64,000 nt of DNA from Selaginella moellendorffii (Eukaryota > Streptophyta > Lycopodiopsida > Selaginellales > Selaginellaceae). Positions 24,424-35,314 of the stretch are shown in pieces (the first letter of the stretch is position 1; every line of letters begins with the position of its first letter). The stretch is from the NCBI RefSeq assembly GCF_000143415.4, contig NW_003314276.1:521630-585629 (forward strand). The letters run 5' to 3'. Under the pieces are notes generated by a model, which saw only the letters and a program-made list of their open reading frames with translations, searched no databases and was not told the origin of the DNA. Made by a program: the position numbers and the translations under genes.

Positions 24424-24469
24424 CTGTCAAGAAGTGTTAGTGCCAACAACTTGACTTAATACCCCATAC
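24424..24469 (-). other. Intron-like segment in A' integrase core
   Basis: 46 nt, GTATGG to CTTGACAG on the minus strand, with a branch-point-like CTAAC near the 3' end. It splits the highly conserved HPQ-x-DGQTERVN block of Ty3/gypsy integrases. Its removal restores the block in frame. The element A copy has a deletion here, so conservation cannot be tested in this window. Confidence 0.65.
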
Positions 24470-24708
24470 CTATCTGTGGGTGATAGGCTGTGCTGAATTT
24501 CAACTTGGTGCGATACTGTTCTAGGAGAGTCCTCCAAAACCTACTGGTGAAGATCTTATGTCGATCTGAGATGATCTCTTCCGGTCTTCCCCGCACTTGA
24601 ACCACTTGTTCGAAGAACAGCTTCGCCACACCTTCCACATCCACCTCCGTTGTGGTGGGTATGAAATGTGCCATTTTCGAAAATCGGTCCACCACCACAA
24701 ATATCGCA

Positions 24709-27189
24709 TCAAACCCCTCGCTTTGGGGGGAGTCCCGTGATGAAGTCCATCGTAAGACATTTCCACGGGCGATTTGGAATTGGGATGCTTTGCAACAAGC
24801 CCCCACTAGCCTTAGTCACAGCTTTTACCTGCTGACATGTTGGACATGTTTTTACATAGTCTTGGACGTCCTTAGCCATATCTGGCCAATTGTACTTCCT
24901 TTTGAGTAGGCCCATCGTCTTGGGCACTCCGCCGTGTCCCGCAAGAGGTCCGTCATGACACTCTTCTAAGGCCACCTTCCTTAGTTCCCCTTCTGGAACA
25001 TACACCCTCGTTTGCTTGTAATAGATGAGTCCGTTGCGTTCCGCATAGCCCGTTTTCTCTTCCGTTGGCAGCTCACCTCTCTGGTGAGCTTCCCACGCCT
25101 CTAGATTCCTCAGCAACACTTCTTGTGCTAGACCATCGTTCTCATATGCTGTCCGCACATCGTCCCAGAAGGTTGCTGTTGCGCTGGATATTGCTAACCT
25201 CAAGCTCGCTTTTCGACTTAGCGCATCCGCCACGGTGTTGCTCTTCCCAGGCTTGTACAGAATCTCGCAATCAAACTCAGCCAAGGCATTGGCCCACCGA
25301 CCTTGTTTCCCTCTTAGGTCGGGCTGTGACAAGAAGTGTTTCGTTGCCACATTGTCCGTGTAAACCTTGAAGTGTCTCCCAAGGTAGTGTCGCCACTCCT
25401 TGAGCGCCTTGACCACCGCAAACAATTCCTTCTCATGGGCAGGCCACTTCCGTTGAGCCTTGTCCAGCTTCTTCGAGAAGAACGCTACCGGATGGTTGTC
25501 TTGCTTCAAAACTGCGTCCAACGCAAAGTCCGAAGCATCCATTTCTACCTCAAAGTCCTTACCAAAGCCTGGTAATGCCAATACGGGAGCCTTCCTCAAC
25601 TTCCCTTTCAGGTGGACGAATGCCGCCTTGCATTCCGCTGTCCACACCATCTTCCCTTTTCCTGTTTGGTCCGTTAAGGGCAGGGCTACTCTCGAATAGT
25701 GTCTGATAAACTTTCGATAGTAGTTGCATAGCCCCAGGAATGCCCTCAACTCGTGTACATTGGATGGTCGCTCCCATTCCTGGATCGCTTGGACCTTCTC
25801 CGGGTCCACCTTGAGCCCGTCTTGGCCCACCACATGCCCGAGAAACTTTACCTCTTGTTGAGCAAAGTCACATTTGCTCTCTTTAGCATATAGTTTGTGT
25901 TCCCTTAGTTTCTCAAACACCTTTGCCAAGTGTTCGGCATGCTCCTCTAGCGTCTCGCTATAGATCAGGATGTCGTTGATATAGACGACCACGAAGTGAT
26001 CCAAATAGGGTACAAAGATGTGGTTCATTAGCGCTGAAAACGTTGCCGGCGCATTACATAGCCCGAAGGGCATCACCAGAAACTCAAAGCTCCCATACCT
26101 CGTTCGACAGGTTGTCTTCTCGACATCTTCCTCGGCTACCCTGATCTGGTAGTATCCTGACCTTAGGTCAATCCTTGAGAAGTATTTTGCCTTTCCCAAC
26201 CTATCGAACAGGTCCTCAATCCTTGGCAAAGGGTACTTGTTCTTCTTTGTATACTTGTTGAGCAACCGGTAGTCTATGCACATGCGCATAGATCCATCTT
26301 TCTTTTTCACAAATAACACCGGCGCCCCATACGGCGACTTGCTCAACCTAAATACCCTTTGTCCACCAACTCCTCTAGTTGGCACTTGAGCTCCTTGAGT
26401 TCTTTTTCGTTCAAACGATAAGGGGGATGAACCACTGCCTCAGCACCCTCGACCAGCTCAATCTTATGTTCTATCGGTCGTGCTGGGGGTAGCCCCGCCG
26501 GTAGCTCCTCTGGCATGGTATCCTGGAATTGGTCCAACACCCGCTGGATCACTAAAGGTACTTCTTCCATTCCTGTCTTTTTGTCACTCTTCACCGAGAG
26601 TAAGCACAAAAAGGCCGCCTTAGTTCCTTTAGTGAGTTGTCCTCTCGTGGACACCAGGTTTAAGCAGGAATCTTTGGCCTTGCTTTGCCCTACCTTTAGA
26701 TCTTGGGCCTCCACCCTAGATCTTCTTCCTTAGGCATTCGCCAGTACCACAAGGTTTCTACCTTGTCCATGCAGGGCTACCCCGAATCGATTGAACCAGT
26801 CCATTCCGAAGATCACGTCAAATCCCGCCATGTCCAACACAGTGAAATCCATGTCCACCTTCCAAGTCCCCACTTCGACTCTCGCTTGTCGAAGTACCTC
26901 ATCGGTGCTTTGGCTACCTTGAACAAACTCTATAGTCCTTGGTTCGCCTAGCCGCTGCACCGTTAGTCCGGCTTGCCGGACTATGTCTGCAGCCACAAAA
27001 TTATCCGAAGCACCCGTGTCAATAAGGATTTTAACAAAGCTATCTCCGAGCTTCCCTCGCAGGGCTAGTAGATGTCGCGAATGACTCTCTACTAAAGTTG
27101 CTCGTGTAATGAGTAACTTTGAGTTAGGGACTGGATCACATACCTCTGTTTGGACTTCACCCGACTTGATGGCCATATTGGCTCTGGCC
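24709..27189 (-). pseudogene. A' protease, reverse transcriptase and RNase H
   Basis: Middle part of the polyprotein. The protease has the aspartic active site LIDTGASDNF at about 27,020. The reverse transcriptase starts near [18 protein letters not shown] (26,340) and runs through the palm block at about 25,980. There the normal YxDD reads YIND, so a catalytic Asp has become Asn. The homologous stretch of element A (29,735) still reads YIDD. RNase H follows (DASDFAL at about 25,530, [10 protein letters not shown]). The integrase zinc finger (H-x3-H ... CPTCQQ) is at about 24,840-24,990. A TAA near 26,730 and a 1-nt deletion near 26,351 break the frame. Confidence 0.88.
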
Positions 27190-28343
27190 TTCTTCGGGTA
27201 GGGACATTCCCTCGAGAAGTGTCCCGCTTCACCGCAGTTGTAGCATACGTTGTTTCCCACGCTGCTATATGACTTGACCTTCTTATCCGTGGGTTTGTCT
27301 CTTTTCGCTTGACTCCCCCACGTACTCGCTCGCTGGCCACCAGATCTGCCTTTCCGGAACCCCGAGGACTCATTCTTAGAGAAACTCTTCTTGAATTTCC
27401 CTCTGCTAAACGTTCCCCTTGGTTTGGCCCCTTTGCTAAACGTGGATCCTGACCCCGTCGTGCTCCCCTTTCACGGGTTATCGTTGAAATGCACCTTGAT
27501 GGCCGCATCCAATGCTTCTTTGTAGTTGGTCGGGTTCCACCGCATTACTTCGCCGCGAGCCCAGGTTTGCAAACCTGATATGAAGGCATGGAACGCATCC
27601 ATATCCCCCATGTCCGTGACAAGTATCCTCTTTGCCATAAACCCATTCACATACTCCTGAATGGTTCCGGTCTGCTTCAGCCTACTCAACTCGTCCCTTA
27701 GATGCAGAGTAGCATTTGGAGGAACGTAAGTTGCGCGGATCCTCGCCTTCATCATTTCCCAAGTGGCCACCGGTCCTTCGTTGGCCTCTGTTGTTCTCCA
27801 CCAAGACTTGGCATTATCTGCCAAGTATGGTTTTGCACGTGGGACCTTCTCCGAGCTCAGTAATCGTAACGCTCGGAAGTAGTCCTCCATATCGTAAAAC
27901 CAATCCTCCACCACCTTATAGTCATTCACTCCCTTGAAGACCGGTGGGGGCTTTGGTTTGTACTTGGGAACTGCCTGAGGGACTGATTCCACTTCGGTCT
28001 GTTCGACCTTGTCTGGTTTTGCCTCAGTCCCTGCCGAAGGGTCCGCACCTTCTGCGCTGCCAGCATCCGCAATCTTTCGCTTTTTCTTCCGCTTCTCGTC
28101 ACGCTTTAGCTTGTGTACGAGAGTCTCTAGCAGGGCATTGGTCTGTGCCAATTGTCCTTCTAAAACATCCAATCGAGCCTTGGACGACCGAACCTCACCA
28201 CCAGACTCCTGTTTGGAAGTTGCCTCACTGGAGTCCTCCTCATGCAAGGATTCCTCATCCATAGCCTCTTGTTCGACCGGAGGCTCCAGCTCTGGAGGAG
28301 GTTCCGTCTCTACCTGGGTTCGCTTACGTCCTGCCCTTGCCAT
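27190..28343 (-). pseudogene. A' gag with CCHC zinc knuckle
   Basis: Starts at the ATG complement 28,341-28,343, about 45 bp inside the primer-binding site. It has an acidic N-terminus, then a Ty3-type capsid region (FKGVNDYKVVEDWFYDME; LRDELSRLKQTGTIQEYV), a basic linker, and a nucleocapsid knuckle CYNCGEAGHFSREC at about 27,205-27,245. A TGA at about 27,471 interrupts it where element A reads CGA (Arg), the change expected from deamination of a methylated CpG. The frame is otherwise continuous into protease, so this family makes a gag-pol fusion without a programmed shift at this junction. Confidence 0.88.
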
Positions 28344-28386
28344 CTCCCAGCAATCTGCCTCTATCCTTTGCTAGAACTGAGGAAGA

Positions 28387-28399
28387 GGCTCTGATACCA
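28387..28399 (-). other. Primer-binding site of element A'
   Basis: The plus strand reads GGCTCTGATACCA, the complement of TGGTATCAGAGCC, matching the 3' end of plant initiator tRNA-Met. It lies three bases from the LTR start at 28,403. Confidence 0.9.
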
Positions 28400-28402
28400 A
28401 AT

Positions 28403-29562
28403 TGTAAGCCACAAATTTTTCCTTTCCAATTTCCCAGCTTACCTCGTCTATCCGACCAACTCTGCCTTGGCTTGTGCTAAGTTCCCTCGCCAAGGTTCCC
28501 GCCTATGGTACCAGCTCCTACTTGGTCCTACTTGGTTTCAGCTACTTACTGCACGAGCAACGGAGTGTTAGCCATCCATCTACGGATTCCCAAATCTCTC
28601 CCAATCCCCCTCCCAGGGTTAGACTAGACTTAAGGTTCGGCTACACTCCCCATAGGCACAAACAGCCAAGCACACCAAGCCTCCAGATTCCTAACACCCC
28701 TTGGTACCACAAGACTTGATCATGGGACCCTCTAAATCCCAAGTCTTGGGTGCAGCACTTGCTTCGGGATGTCGGGGCGAAACACTGTGGCCTAACGGCC
28801 CGGTATGGGTACCTCTACCCCCCCACTTCCATCGCGAAGGGAAGGCCCAATACCCTAGGAAGGGCGAGGACCAATGAGCCACAAGGTACTCAAGTGGGGC
28901 ACCACTCCACCTGAGCCGGGAGCACCGCAGTCGGTTTCCCTTTCGGGAGTGGGAGCTGCTCTTGAGCACTTCCCTGGGTGGCCCCTCCGGCACCACTCAG
29001 GCCCATGCTCACTCCCACCCAAGGCCCCTCGGCCCCAGTCTCAACCTCAAGTCAGTTTGGAAGCACCACTGGAGAGTTCCTTCAAGACTGGTTCCTGGAC
29101 CTCACTATCCCTACTATACTTTTGGAACCCCCTGCAGCCCCACCCCCCCTGGGAGACGCACGCTTTGGGCTTTCACCCCTTGACCCGTATTAGTATTTGG
29201 ACTTAGTCTCTGGCTCGATCTCGGACCCGATTTCAGATCCGACTTCGGATTCGGTCTCGGACTCGATCTCGGACTCGATCTCGGACCCGATCTCGGACCC
29301 GACCTCAGACTTGACCTCGGACTCGGTCTCGGACCCGATTTCAGATCTCGGACTCCGTCTCGAACTCGGTCTCGAACTCGGACTCGAACTCGGTCCCCGA
29401 GTCGGTCTCGGACTCGATTCCGAACTCTATCTCGAACTCGGTCCTAGAGTCGGTCTTGGACTCGATCCTCGACTTGGTCCCATCCGATGAACTCTTTGTC
29501 ATTTCGGTCAAGCTTTTGGGGATCCTTTAGCCTACGACATCTCGGGGAGTTGGTTCCTTACA
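28403..29562 (-). repeat. Element A' 5' LTR
   Basis: 1,160 bp, TGTAAGCC ... TTCCTTACA, followed by the TTCCA duplication. It holds the promoter of the element in principle. The hexamer tract is at 29,195-29,480. Confidence 0.9.
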
Positions 29563-29567
29563 TTCCA

Positions 29568-29698
29568 CTCCCGCTCTCGACTTTTCAAGTCAGAGCCTTT
29601 TAGTCCAAACGTGTTACGCTCATTTGGCTTTCACTTTAGCCACTACCAAGTGGCACCCTTTTGGCTCCACTTTGGGGCTTAGGGATTTGTGTCTCACA
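29568..29698 (-). repeat. Element C 5' LTR, right portion
   Basis: Continuation of the family C LTR after the A' insertion, matching C1 14,506-14,637 and ending GTGTCTCACA. The next base is already RT-coding sequence of element A. Confidence 0.85.
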
Positions 29699-32122
29699 CT
29701 CCTCTAGTGTCTCGCTATAGATCAAGATGTCATCAATGTAGACGACCACAAAATGATCTAGGTAAGGTACAAAGATGTGATTCATCAATGTTGAGAACGA
29801 TGTTGGTGCATTGCACAGCCTAAAGGGGATTACAAGAAACTCAAAGCTTCCATACCTTGTTCAACAGGTTGTCTTTTAGACATTTTCTTTTGCTACCCTG
29901 ATTTAGTAGTCTTCTAACCTTAGGTCGATACTTGAGAAGTATTTTGCCTTTCCCAACCTATCAAACAAGTCTTTAATCCTTGGTAAAGGGTACTTGTTCT
30001 TCTTTGTATACTTGTTGAGCAACTGATAGTCTATGCATATACGCATAGATCCATCTTTCTTTTTCACAAATAACACCGGTGCACTATATAGTGACTTGCT
30101 TAATTTAACATACCCTTTTTCCATCAACTTCTTAAGTTGGCATTTGAGTTCCTCGAATTCTTTTTCGTTCAAATGATAGGGGGGATGAACCACTACTTTA
30201 GCACCCTCAACCAGCTCGATCTTATGTTTTATCTATAGTTCCGGGGGTAATCCCACTAGTATGGTATTTTGGAATTGGTCCAACACCTACTAGATCACTA
30301 AAGGTACTTCTTTTATTCCCATCTTTTTGTCACTCCTCACCAAGAGTAAGCACAAAAATGCTACCTTGGTTCCTTTAGTAAGTTGTCCTCTTGTGAACAC
30401 GAGGTTCAAGTAGGAGTTTTTGGCCTTACATTGCCTTACCTTTAGATCTTGGGCCTCCACCCTGGATCGTTCTCCTGAGGCATTCGTCAGTACCACAAAA
30501 TTCCTATCTTGTCCATGTAGGGCTACCATTAAACGATTGAACTAATCCATCCCAAAGATTATGACAAATTCTGCCATGTCAAATACGGTGAAATCCATAT
30601 CTACTTTCCATGTTCTTACTTTGACTCTTGCTTGTCGAAGTACCTCATTGGTGCTTTGGCTGCCTTGAACAAACTCTATAGTCTTTGGTTCACCCAACCA
30701 CTGCACTGTTAGTCTAGCTTACCGAACTATATCTACAGCCATAAGGTTATCCGAAGCACTCGTGTCAATAAGGATCTTAACAAAGCTACCTCCGAACTTC
30801 CCTCGGACGGCTTATAGATATTGCAAATGACTCTTTACCAAAGTTGCTCATGTAATAAGTAACTTTGAGTTAAGGATTGGATCACATACCTCAATTTGGA
30901 TTTCACCTGACTTAATGGCCATATTGGTTTTGGCCTTCTTCGGGTAGGGACATTCTCTCAAAAAGTGTCCCACTTCACCACAGTTAAAGCATATGTTGTT
31001 TCCCAAACTACTAACAGAATTGACCTTCTTAGTCCCTTTTCGCTTGACTCCCCCATGTACTTGCTTATTGGCCCCTAGATCTACCTTTCTGGAACCTCGA
31101 GGACTCATTCTTAGATAAACTCTTCTTGAATTTACCTTTGCCATATGTCCCCTTTGGTTTGGCCACTTTGCTAAACGTGGACCTCGATCCCGTTGTGTTC
31201 CCCTTTCGTAGGTTATCATTGAAATGTAGCTTGATAGCTGCATCCAATGCTTCCTTGTAATTGGTCGGGTTCCAACGTATCACTTCACCACGAGCCCAAG
31301 TTTGCAAGCCTGATATGAAGGCATGGAAAGCATCCATATCACCCATATCTGTGACAAGTATCCTCTTTGTCATAAATGCATTCACATATTCTTGAATGAT
31401 TTCGGTTTGCTTCAACCTACTCAGCTCATCCTTTAGGTGCAAAGTAGCATTCGGAGGAATGTAGGTTGCACAAATCCTCGCCTTCATTATTTCCTAAGTA
31501 GCTACCAGTCCTTCATTAGCCTCTATTATTCTCCACCAAGATTTAGCAATTTTTGTCAAATATGGTTTTGCACATGAAACCTTCTTTGAGCTCAGTAACC
31601 ACAACACTCGAAAGTAATCCTTCATATCATAAAACCAATCCTCCACCACCTTATAGTCATTCACTCCCTTGAAGACTAGTGAGGGCTTTGGTTTATACTT
31701 GGGAATTGCTTAAGAGACTGATTCCACTTTTGTTTATTCGATGTTGTTTCGTTTTGCCTCAGTCCCCACAGTCCACACCTTTTACACTGCCAACATCTGC
31801 AATATATCACTTTTTCTTCCGCTTCTCATCACACTTTAGCTTGCATGCAAGAGCCTCTAGTAGGGCATTTGTTTGAGCCAATTGTCCTAGAATCAAGCCT
31901 TGGATAACTGAACCTCACCACCAAACTCCTATTTAGAAGTTTCCTCACTAGAGTCTTCTTCATGCAAGGATTCCTCATCCATAGCCTCTTGTTCAACTGG
32001 AGGCTCCAGCTCTAGAGGAGGTTTTGTCTCTGCCTTAATTGGTTTATGCCCTATCTTTGCCATCTCTCAACAATCCACCTCTATCCTTTCCTAGAACTGA
32101 GGAAAAGGCTCTGATACCAAAC
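29699..32122 (-). pseudogene. Element A gag, protease and partial RT
   Basis: 5' half of the outer element, homologous to A' 25,950-28,400. RT palm with intact YIDD at about 29,735; RT start at 29,903-30,193; protease/linker at 30,290-30,780; zinc knuckle CFNCGEVGHFLREC at about 30,950; gag body at 31,065-31,490 and decayed sequence up to 32,060. The primer-binding site complement GGCTCTGATACCA is at 32,107-32,119. Many stops and small indels are present, but the gag linker reads through where A' has a stop. Confidence 0.85.
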
Positions 32123-33198
32123 TATAAGCTACAAATTTTTCTTTTCCAATTTGCCAGCTTACCTGGTCTATTTGACCAATATTGCCTTGGCCTTAGTTAA
32201 GTTCCCTTGCCAAGGTTCCCACCTATTTTACCAGCTCTTACTTGGTCCTACTTAGTTTTAGCTACTCATTGCACAAGTAACGGAGCATTAGCCATCCATC
32301 CATGGATTCCCAAATCTCTCCCAATCCCCCTCTTCGGGTTAGACTAGACTTAAGGTTTGGCTACACTCCCTGTAGGCACAAGTAGCCAAACACACCAAGC
32401 CACTAGGTTCTTAACATCCCTTGGTACAACAAAATTTGATCATGGGACCCTCTAAATCCCAAGTCTTGGGTGCAGCACTTGCTTCGGGATGTCGGGGCGA
32501 AACACTGTGGCCTAACGGCCCGGTATGGGTACCCCTACTCCCCCACTTCCATCCCGAAGGGAAAGCCCAAGCCCCTAGGAAGGGCGAGGACCAATGAGCT
32601 ACAAGGCATTCAAGTGGGGCACCACTCCATATGAGCCTAGAGCACTACAGTCGGTTTCCCTTCCGGGAGTGGCAGTTGCTCTTGAGCACTTCCTTGGGTG
32701 GCCCCTCCGGCACCACTCGAGTCGATGCTCACTCCCACCCAAGGCCTCTCAGCCCCAGTGTCAACCTCAAATAAGCTTGGAAGCACCACTGAAAAGTTCC
32801 TTCAAGACTGATTCTTAGACCTTACTATCCCTACTATACTTTTGGAACCCCCTCCAGCCCCCCAACCCCCAAGAGAGACACGCTTTGGGCTTTCACCCCA
32901 CAACCTGTATTAGTATTCGGACTCGGTCTCAGACTTGATCTTGGACTCAACCTCGGACTCGGTCTTAAACTCAATCTTGGACTCAATCTTGGACCCAACC
33001 TCGGACTTTGTCTCAAACTCGATCTCAGACTTGGTCTCAGACCCGATCTCAGATCTCTGACTCGGTCTCAAACTTAGTTTTGGACTCAGTCTTGAACTCG
33101 ATCTCAAACTCGGTCTCACTTGATGAACTCTTTATCATTTTGGTCGTGTTTTCGGGGATCCTTTAGCCTTTGACACCTTAGGGAGTTGGTTCCTTACA
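32123..33198 (-). repeat. Element A right (5') LTR
   Basis: 1,076-bp LTR. The first dinucleotide has decayed from TG to TA (TATAAGCT). It ends TTCCTTACA and abuts the CAD exon remnant GGTTCCCAG. The hexamer tract is at about 32,920-33,120. Confidence 0.85.
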
Positions 33199-34364
33199 GG
33201 TTCCCAGGTAAGTGAGTGGTGATGGGAGTCAAATGATACGAAAATTTAAGATGACGAGTGCCACACACTAATTTTCTGAAGGCATTGTTTACAAGAAAAA
33301 ATCTGAAAAAATTGTTGGATTTTACCCAGGCATGAAGTTGTTGGGATAGTCACCAAGCTCGGTCAAAATGCAAAAAAAATCAAGATTGGAGATCATGTTG
33401 GTGTTGGCTGCATGGTGTACTCTTGTTTGAAGTGTGAACACTGCACCTACAGTGACGAACAATACTGCAATGGTCTCATTTGGACTTACAATAGTCTTGA
33501 AGAAGAAAAAGTTACAATAGGAGGATACTCTACATTCATGGTGTCAGATGAGAAATAAGTTACCTTTGGGATTAATCTATTTTTTAACAAAATATTATGC
33601 CAGGTTTATCTGCCAAATTCCAAAAAATCTTTCTCTAGATGGTGCAGCACCTCTGCTGTGTGCTGGGATTACCGTCTATAGTCCAATGAAGCATTTTGGT
33701 TTGACTCAGCCAGGCAAAAATTTTGGGGTTGTTGGGTTGCGTGGCTTGGGTCATATGACGGTAAAATTTGGAAAAGCTTTTGGTATGACAGTTATGGTGA
33801 TTAGTACTTCACCCTTCAAAGAAAAAGAAGCCTGCGAGATTTTGGGTGTTGACAACTTCATTGTGAGCAGAGATCCAGCCCAAATGAAGGTACATCAGAA
33901 CTTTTTTAGCATTAAGTTTGTCGTGCTTGCCATTCACAGAATGCAGAAAAGAGCCTTGATTACATACTTGACACTGTTTCAGCTCCACATCCTTTGGATG
34001 TGTGTGTGAGTTGTTAAAGGTTGATGGTAAAATTGTCATGGTTGGCTTGCCACATATGCCTCTCGACCTTCCTGCTGGAGTGATTATTTTCGGTAAATGC
34101 TGCAAGACAGTTGAATTTCAAATAATAGCTTTTTTTTTTGTCCAGGCCGTTGGTAGCTTCATTGGATCCATCAAAGAAACACAGGATATGCTAAACTTTT
34201 GTGGCATTAAGAATGTCACCTCTATGATCGAATTAGTGCCAATGAATTATGTAAATGAGGCAATGAAGCGACTGTGCAAGTCTGGTGTCAAGTACCGTTT
34301 TGTTCTTGACATGAAGAGTACTTTCAGATTTCCATCTGAATTTGATTTATTGGACATGACCTGA
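33199..34364 (+). pseudogene. Cinnamyl alcohol dehydrogenase pseudogene, 3' part
   Basis: Rest of the CAD gene split by element A. Nine bases of exon 2 precede an intron. Exon 3 (33,330-33,554) carries the structural zinc cysteines (SCLKCEHC ... QYC). Exon 4 (33,604-33,889) has the Rossmann region, with GLRGLGH in place of the usual GLGGLGH. Exon 5 starts at 33,940, and the C-terminal exon holds GSIKETQDMLNFCG and PMNYVNEAMKRL, ending in TGA at 34,362. Further damage: the exon 3 donor reads ATAAGT instead of GTAAGT, and a two-base expansion in a GT run near 34,005 shifts the frame. The gene is clearly dead. Gene identity is firm from the conserved blocks. Confidence 0.88.
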
Positions 34365-35314
34365 GATTATAAATTACCCTCATTTTGAGCTTTTCTACTT
34401 CTGTAGACCGAAAACAGAAAATAATAACAACACCCATAGTTCTGTGAAATGTTACACATTAAAATCACGATTTCAAAAGTGAAGATAACTTACAAAATGT
34501 ATTTGTCAAGATTCTGGTTCCATCTTCAACAGGGTTTGTGAAAGATGTGGACTTGCCAAGCACAATACAATCACCCCTTCTACAGCATGAAAATTATGAT
34601 AGGTTATTCCATCCAAGCCCTGGTCCAAAAGTGTTTTTATAAGGGACAGCCACCTTTTGATCCTGCTTGGCAAGAAAATCTATTTTATGAAAAAAGTTTA
34701 ATTTAATTTGGTGAAACTGATTTCACTTAAAGCAAAAAAAGCAGGAAGAAAAAATCTGCATAAACTGACAAAATGACCACAACTTTCTGGTACACATATG
34801 AATATGGTTAAGGATTCAAGCAGGGCCGTACAGTATTTGCAGAAACTTCCATAAAAATGAATTTGTAGGTGTCAGTCTACCAAGTCAAACTGGATTGACT
34901 AAGGACAAAAATTTACCATCTTTGACAATAACTGTAGTGATTTCTAACCAAAAAACAAGTGTACAGGTACCTCTTCTTCTTTTATTAAAATGTTATCAGA
35001 TTCCTTTCTTTGAAAGCTAACAGTGCATGGCAACGGATTCTGACAGTTCAAACATAGAAAGACTTTTGCATGGCTCCTTGATTTCCAAAAATGCTATCTG
35101 ATGTTTATCAGGCCAGCTATAAACGCTATAGGCATCAAATAATGAACCTAAATAAAGAGTACATTAACAGTATCAAAGTGAGGAAAATCACCTCCCTTCA
35201 TAGCCTTTCATAATCTGCTGTAGGACCAATAATAACAATAGATTGGTGAAATGATTTGTCTGGTTAATTCCGTTAATGAATGGGACCTCAGCCTGTTCGG
35301 TGTCAGTCAAGAAA
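34365..35314. other. Intergenic, nothing recognised
   Basis: AT-rich spacer between the CAD pseudogene and the GT77 gene. No coding or repeat signal was seen. Confidence 0.5.

Larger units (their letters stand above)
23572..24806 (-). pseudogene. A' integrase core and chromodomain
   Basis: 3' end of pol. The integrase core includes the second catalytic Asp (ISDRHKIFTSRFW block) and the Glu (RVNRQLEDYLR block). It is followed by the C-terminal KLPSGISRKLT region and a chromodomain (EEYEVEAILNAR ... FHVKWKGF ... TWELEENL), which in chromoviruses steers integration to marked chromatin. Two intron-like segments interrupt it: 24,424-24,469 (46 nt) and 23,954-24,005 (52 nt). Both are GT..AG on the minus strand, and removal restores HPQ-I-DGQT and KLTQ-RFAGPYE. 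A TAG near 24,356 replaces a probable Gln codon. A 1-nt insertion in a C run at about 24,728 separates this part from the upstream frame. Confidence 0.85.
22004..29562 (-). mobile_element. Element A': nearly complete chromovirus in the LTR of element C
   Basis: 7,559-bp Ty3/gypsy element on the minus strand. Both LTRs are present (22,004-23,167 and 28,403-29,562), beginning TGTAAGCC and ending CCTTACA on the plus strand, about 97% alike by eye. TTCCA flanks both ends (21,999-22,003 and 29,563-29,567). Joining the flanks restores family C LTR sequence. The order on the minus strand is 5' LTR, tRNA-Met primer site, gag with CCHC knuckle, protease, RT, RNase H, integrase, chromodomain, hairpin module, 3' LTR. 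It belongs to the same family as the outer element A but is younger. Gag-pol has three nonsense codons, two 1-nt frameshifts and a changed RT active site, so it is not autonomous. Confidence 0.92.
16514..29698 (-). mobile_element. Element C: non-coding LTR element, left end lost
   Basis: Minus-strand element inside A's pol. Its 5' LTR is the interrupted copy 20,677-22,003 plus 29,568-29,698 (starts TGTAAGCGACT, ends GTGTCTCACA). Left of the LTR, GCTCTAATACCA (20,662-20,673) is the complement of a primer-binding site. The internal region 16,514-20,661, after removing the solo TRIM LTR, shows no gag, protease, RT or integrase motif and no long frame, so it resembles a large non-autonomous element (LARD type). 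No 3' LTR is present at the left end, where A sequence is also missing. A deletion probably took both. It contains element A' and a TRIM solo LTR. Confidence 0.65.
10244..33198 (-). mobile_element. Element A: Ty3/gypsy chromovirus, host to nested insertions
   Basis: Outer LTR retrotransposon inserted in CAD exon 2, on the minus strand. The left (3') LTR begins TGTGAGCC and ends CTTACA. The right (5') LTR is at 32,123-33,198, with the primer-binding site beside it. The flanking 5-mers are GGTTT (10,239-10,243) and GGTTC (33,199-33,203), one transition apart, and joining the flanks restores the CAD frame. Its own sequence survives as 10,244-11,433, 14,699-16,513 and 29,699-33,198. The rest is later insertions. 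Both LTRs and pol are strongly decayed, so it is older than its relative A'. About 300 bp of RT/RNase H sequence is missing between 16,513 and 29,699. Confidence 0.85.
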
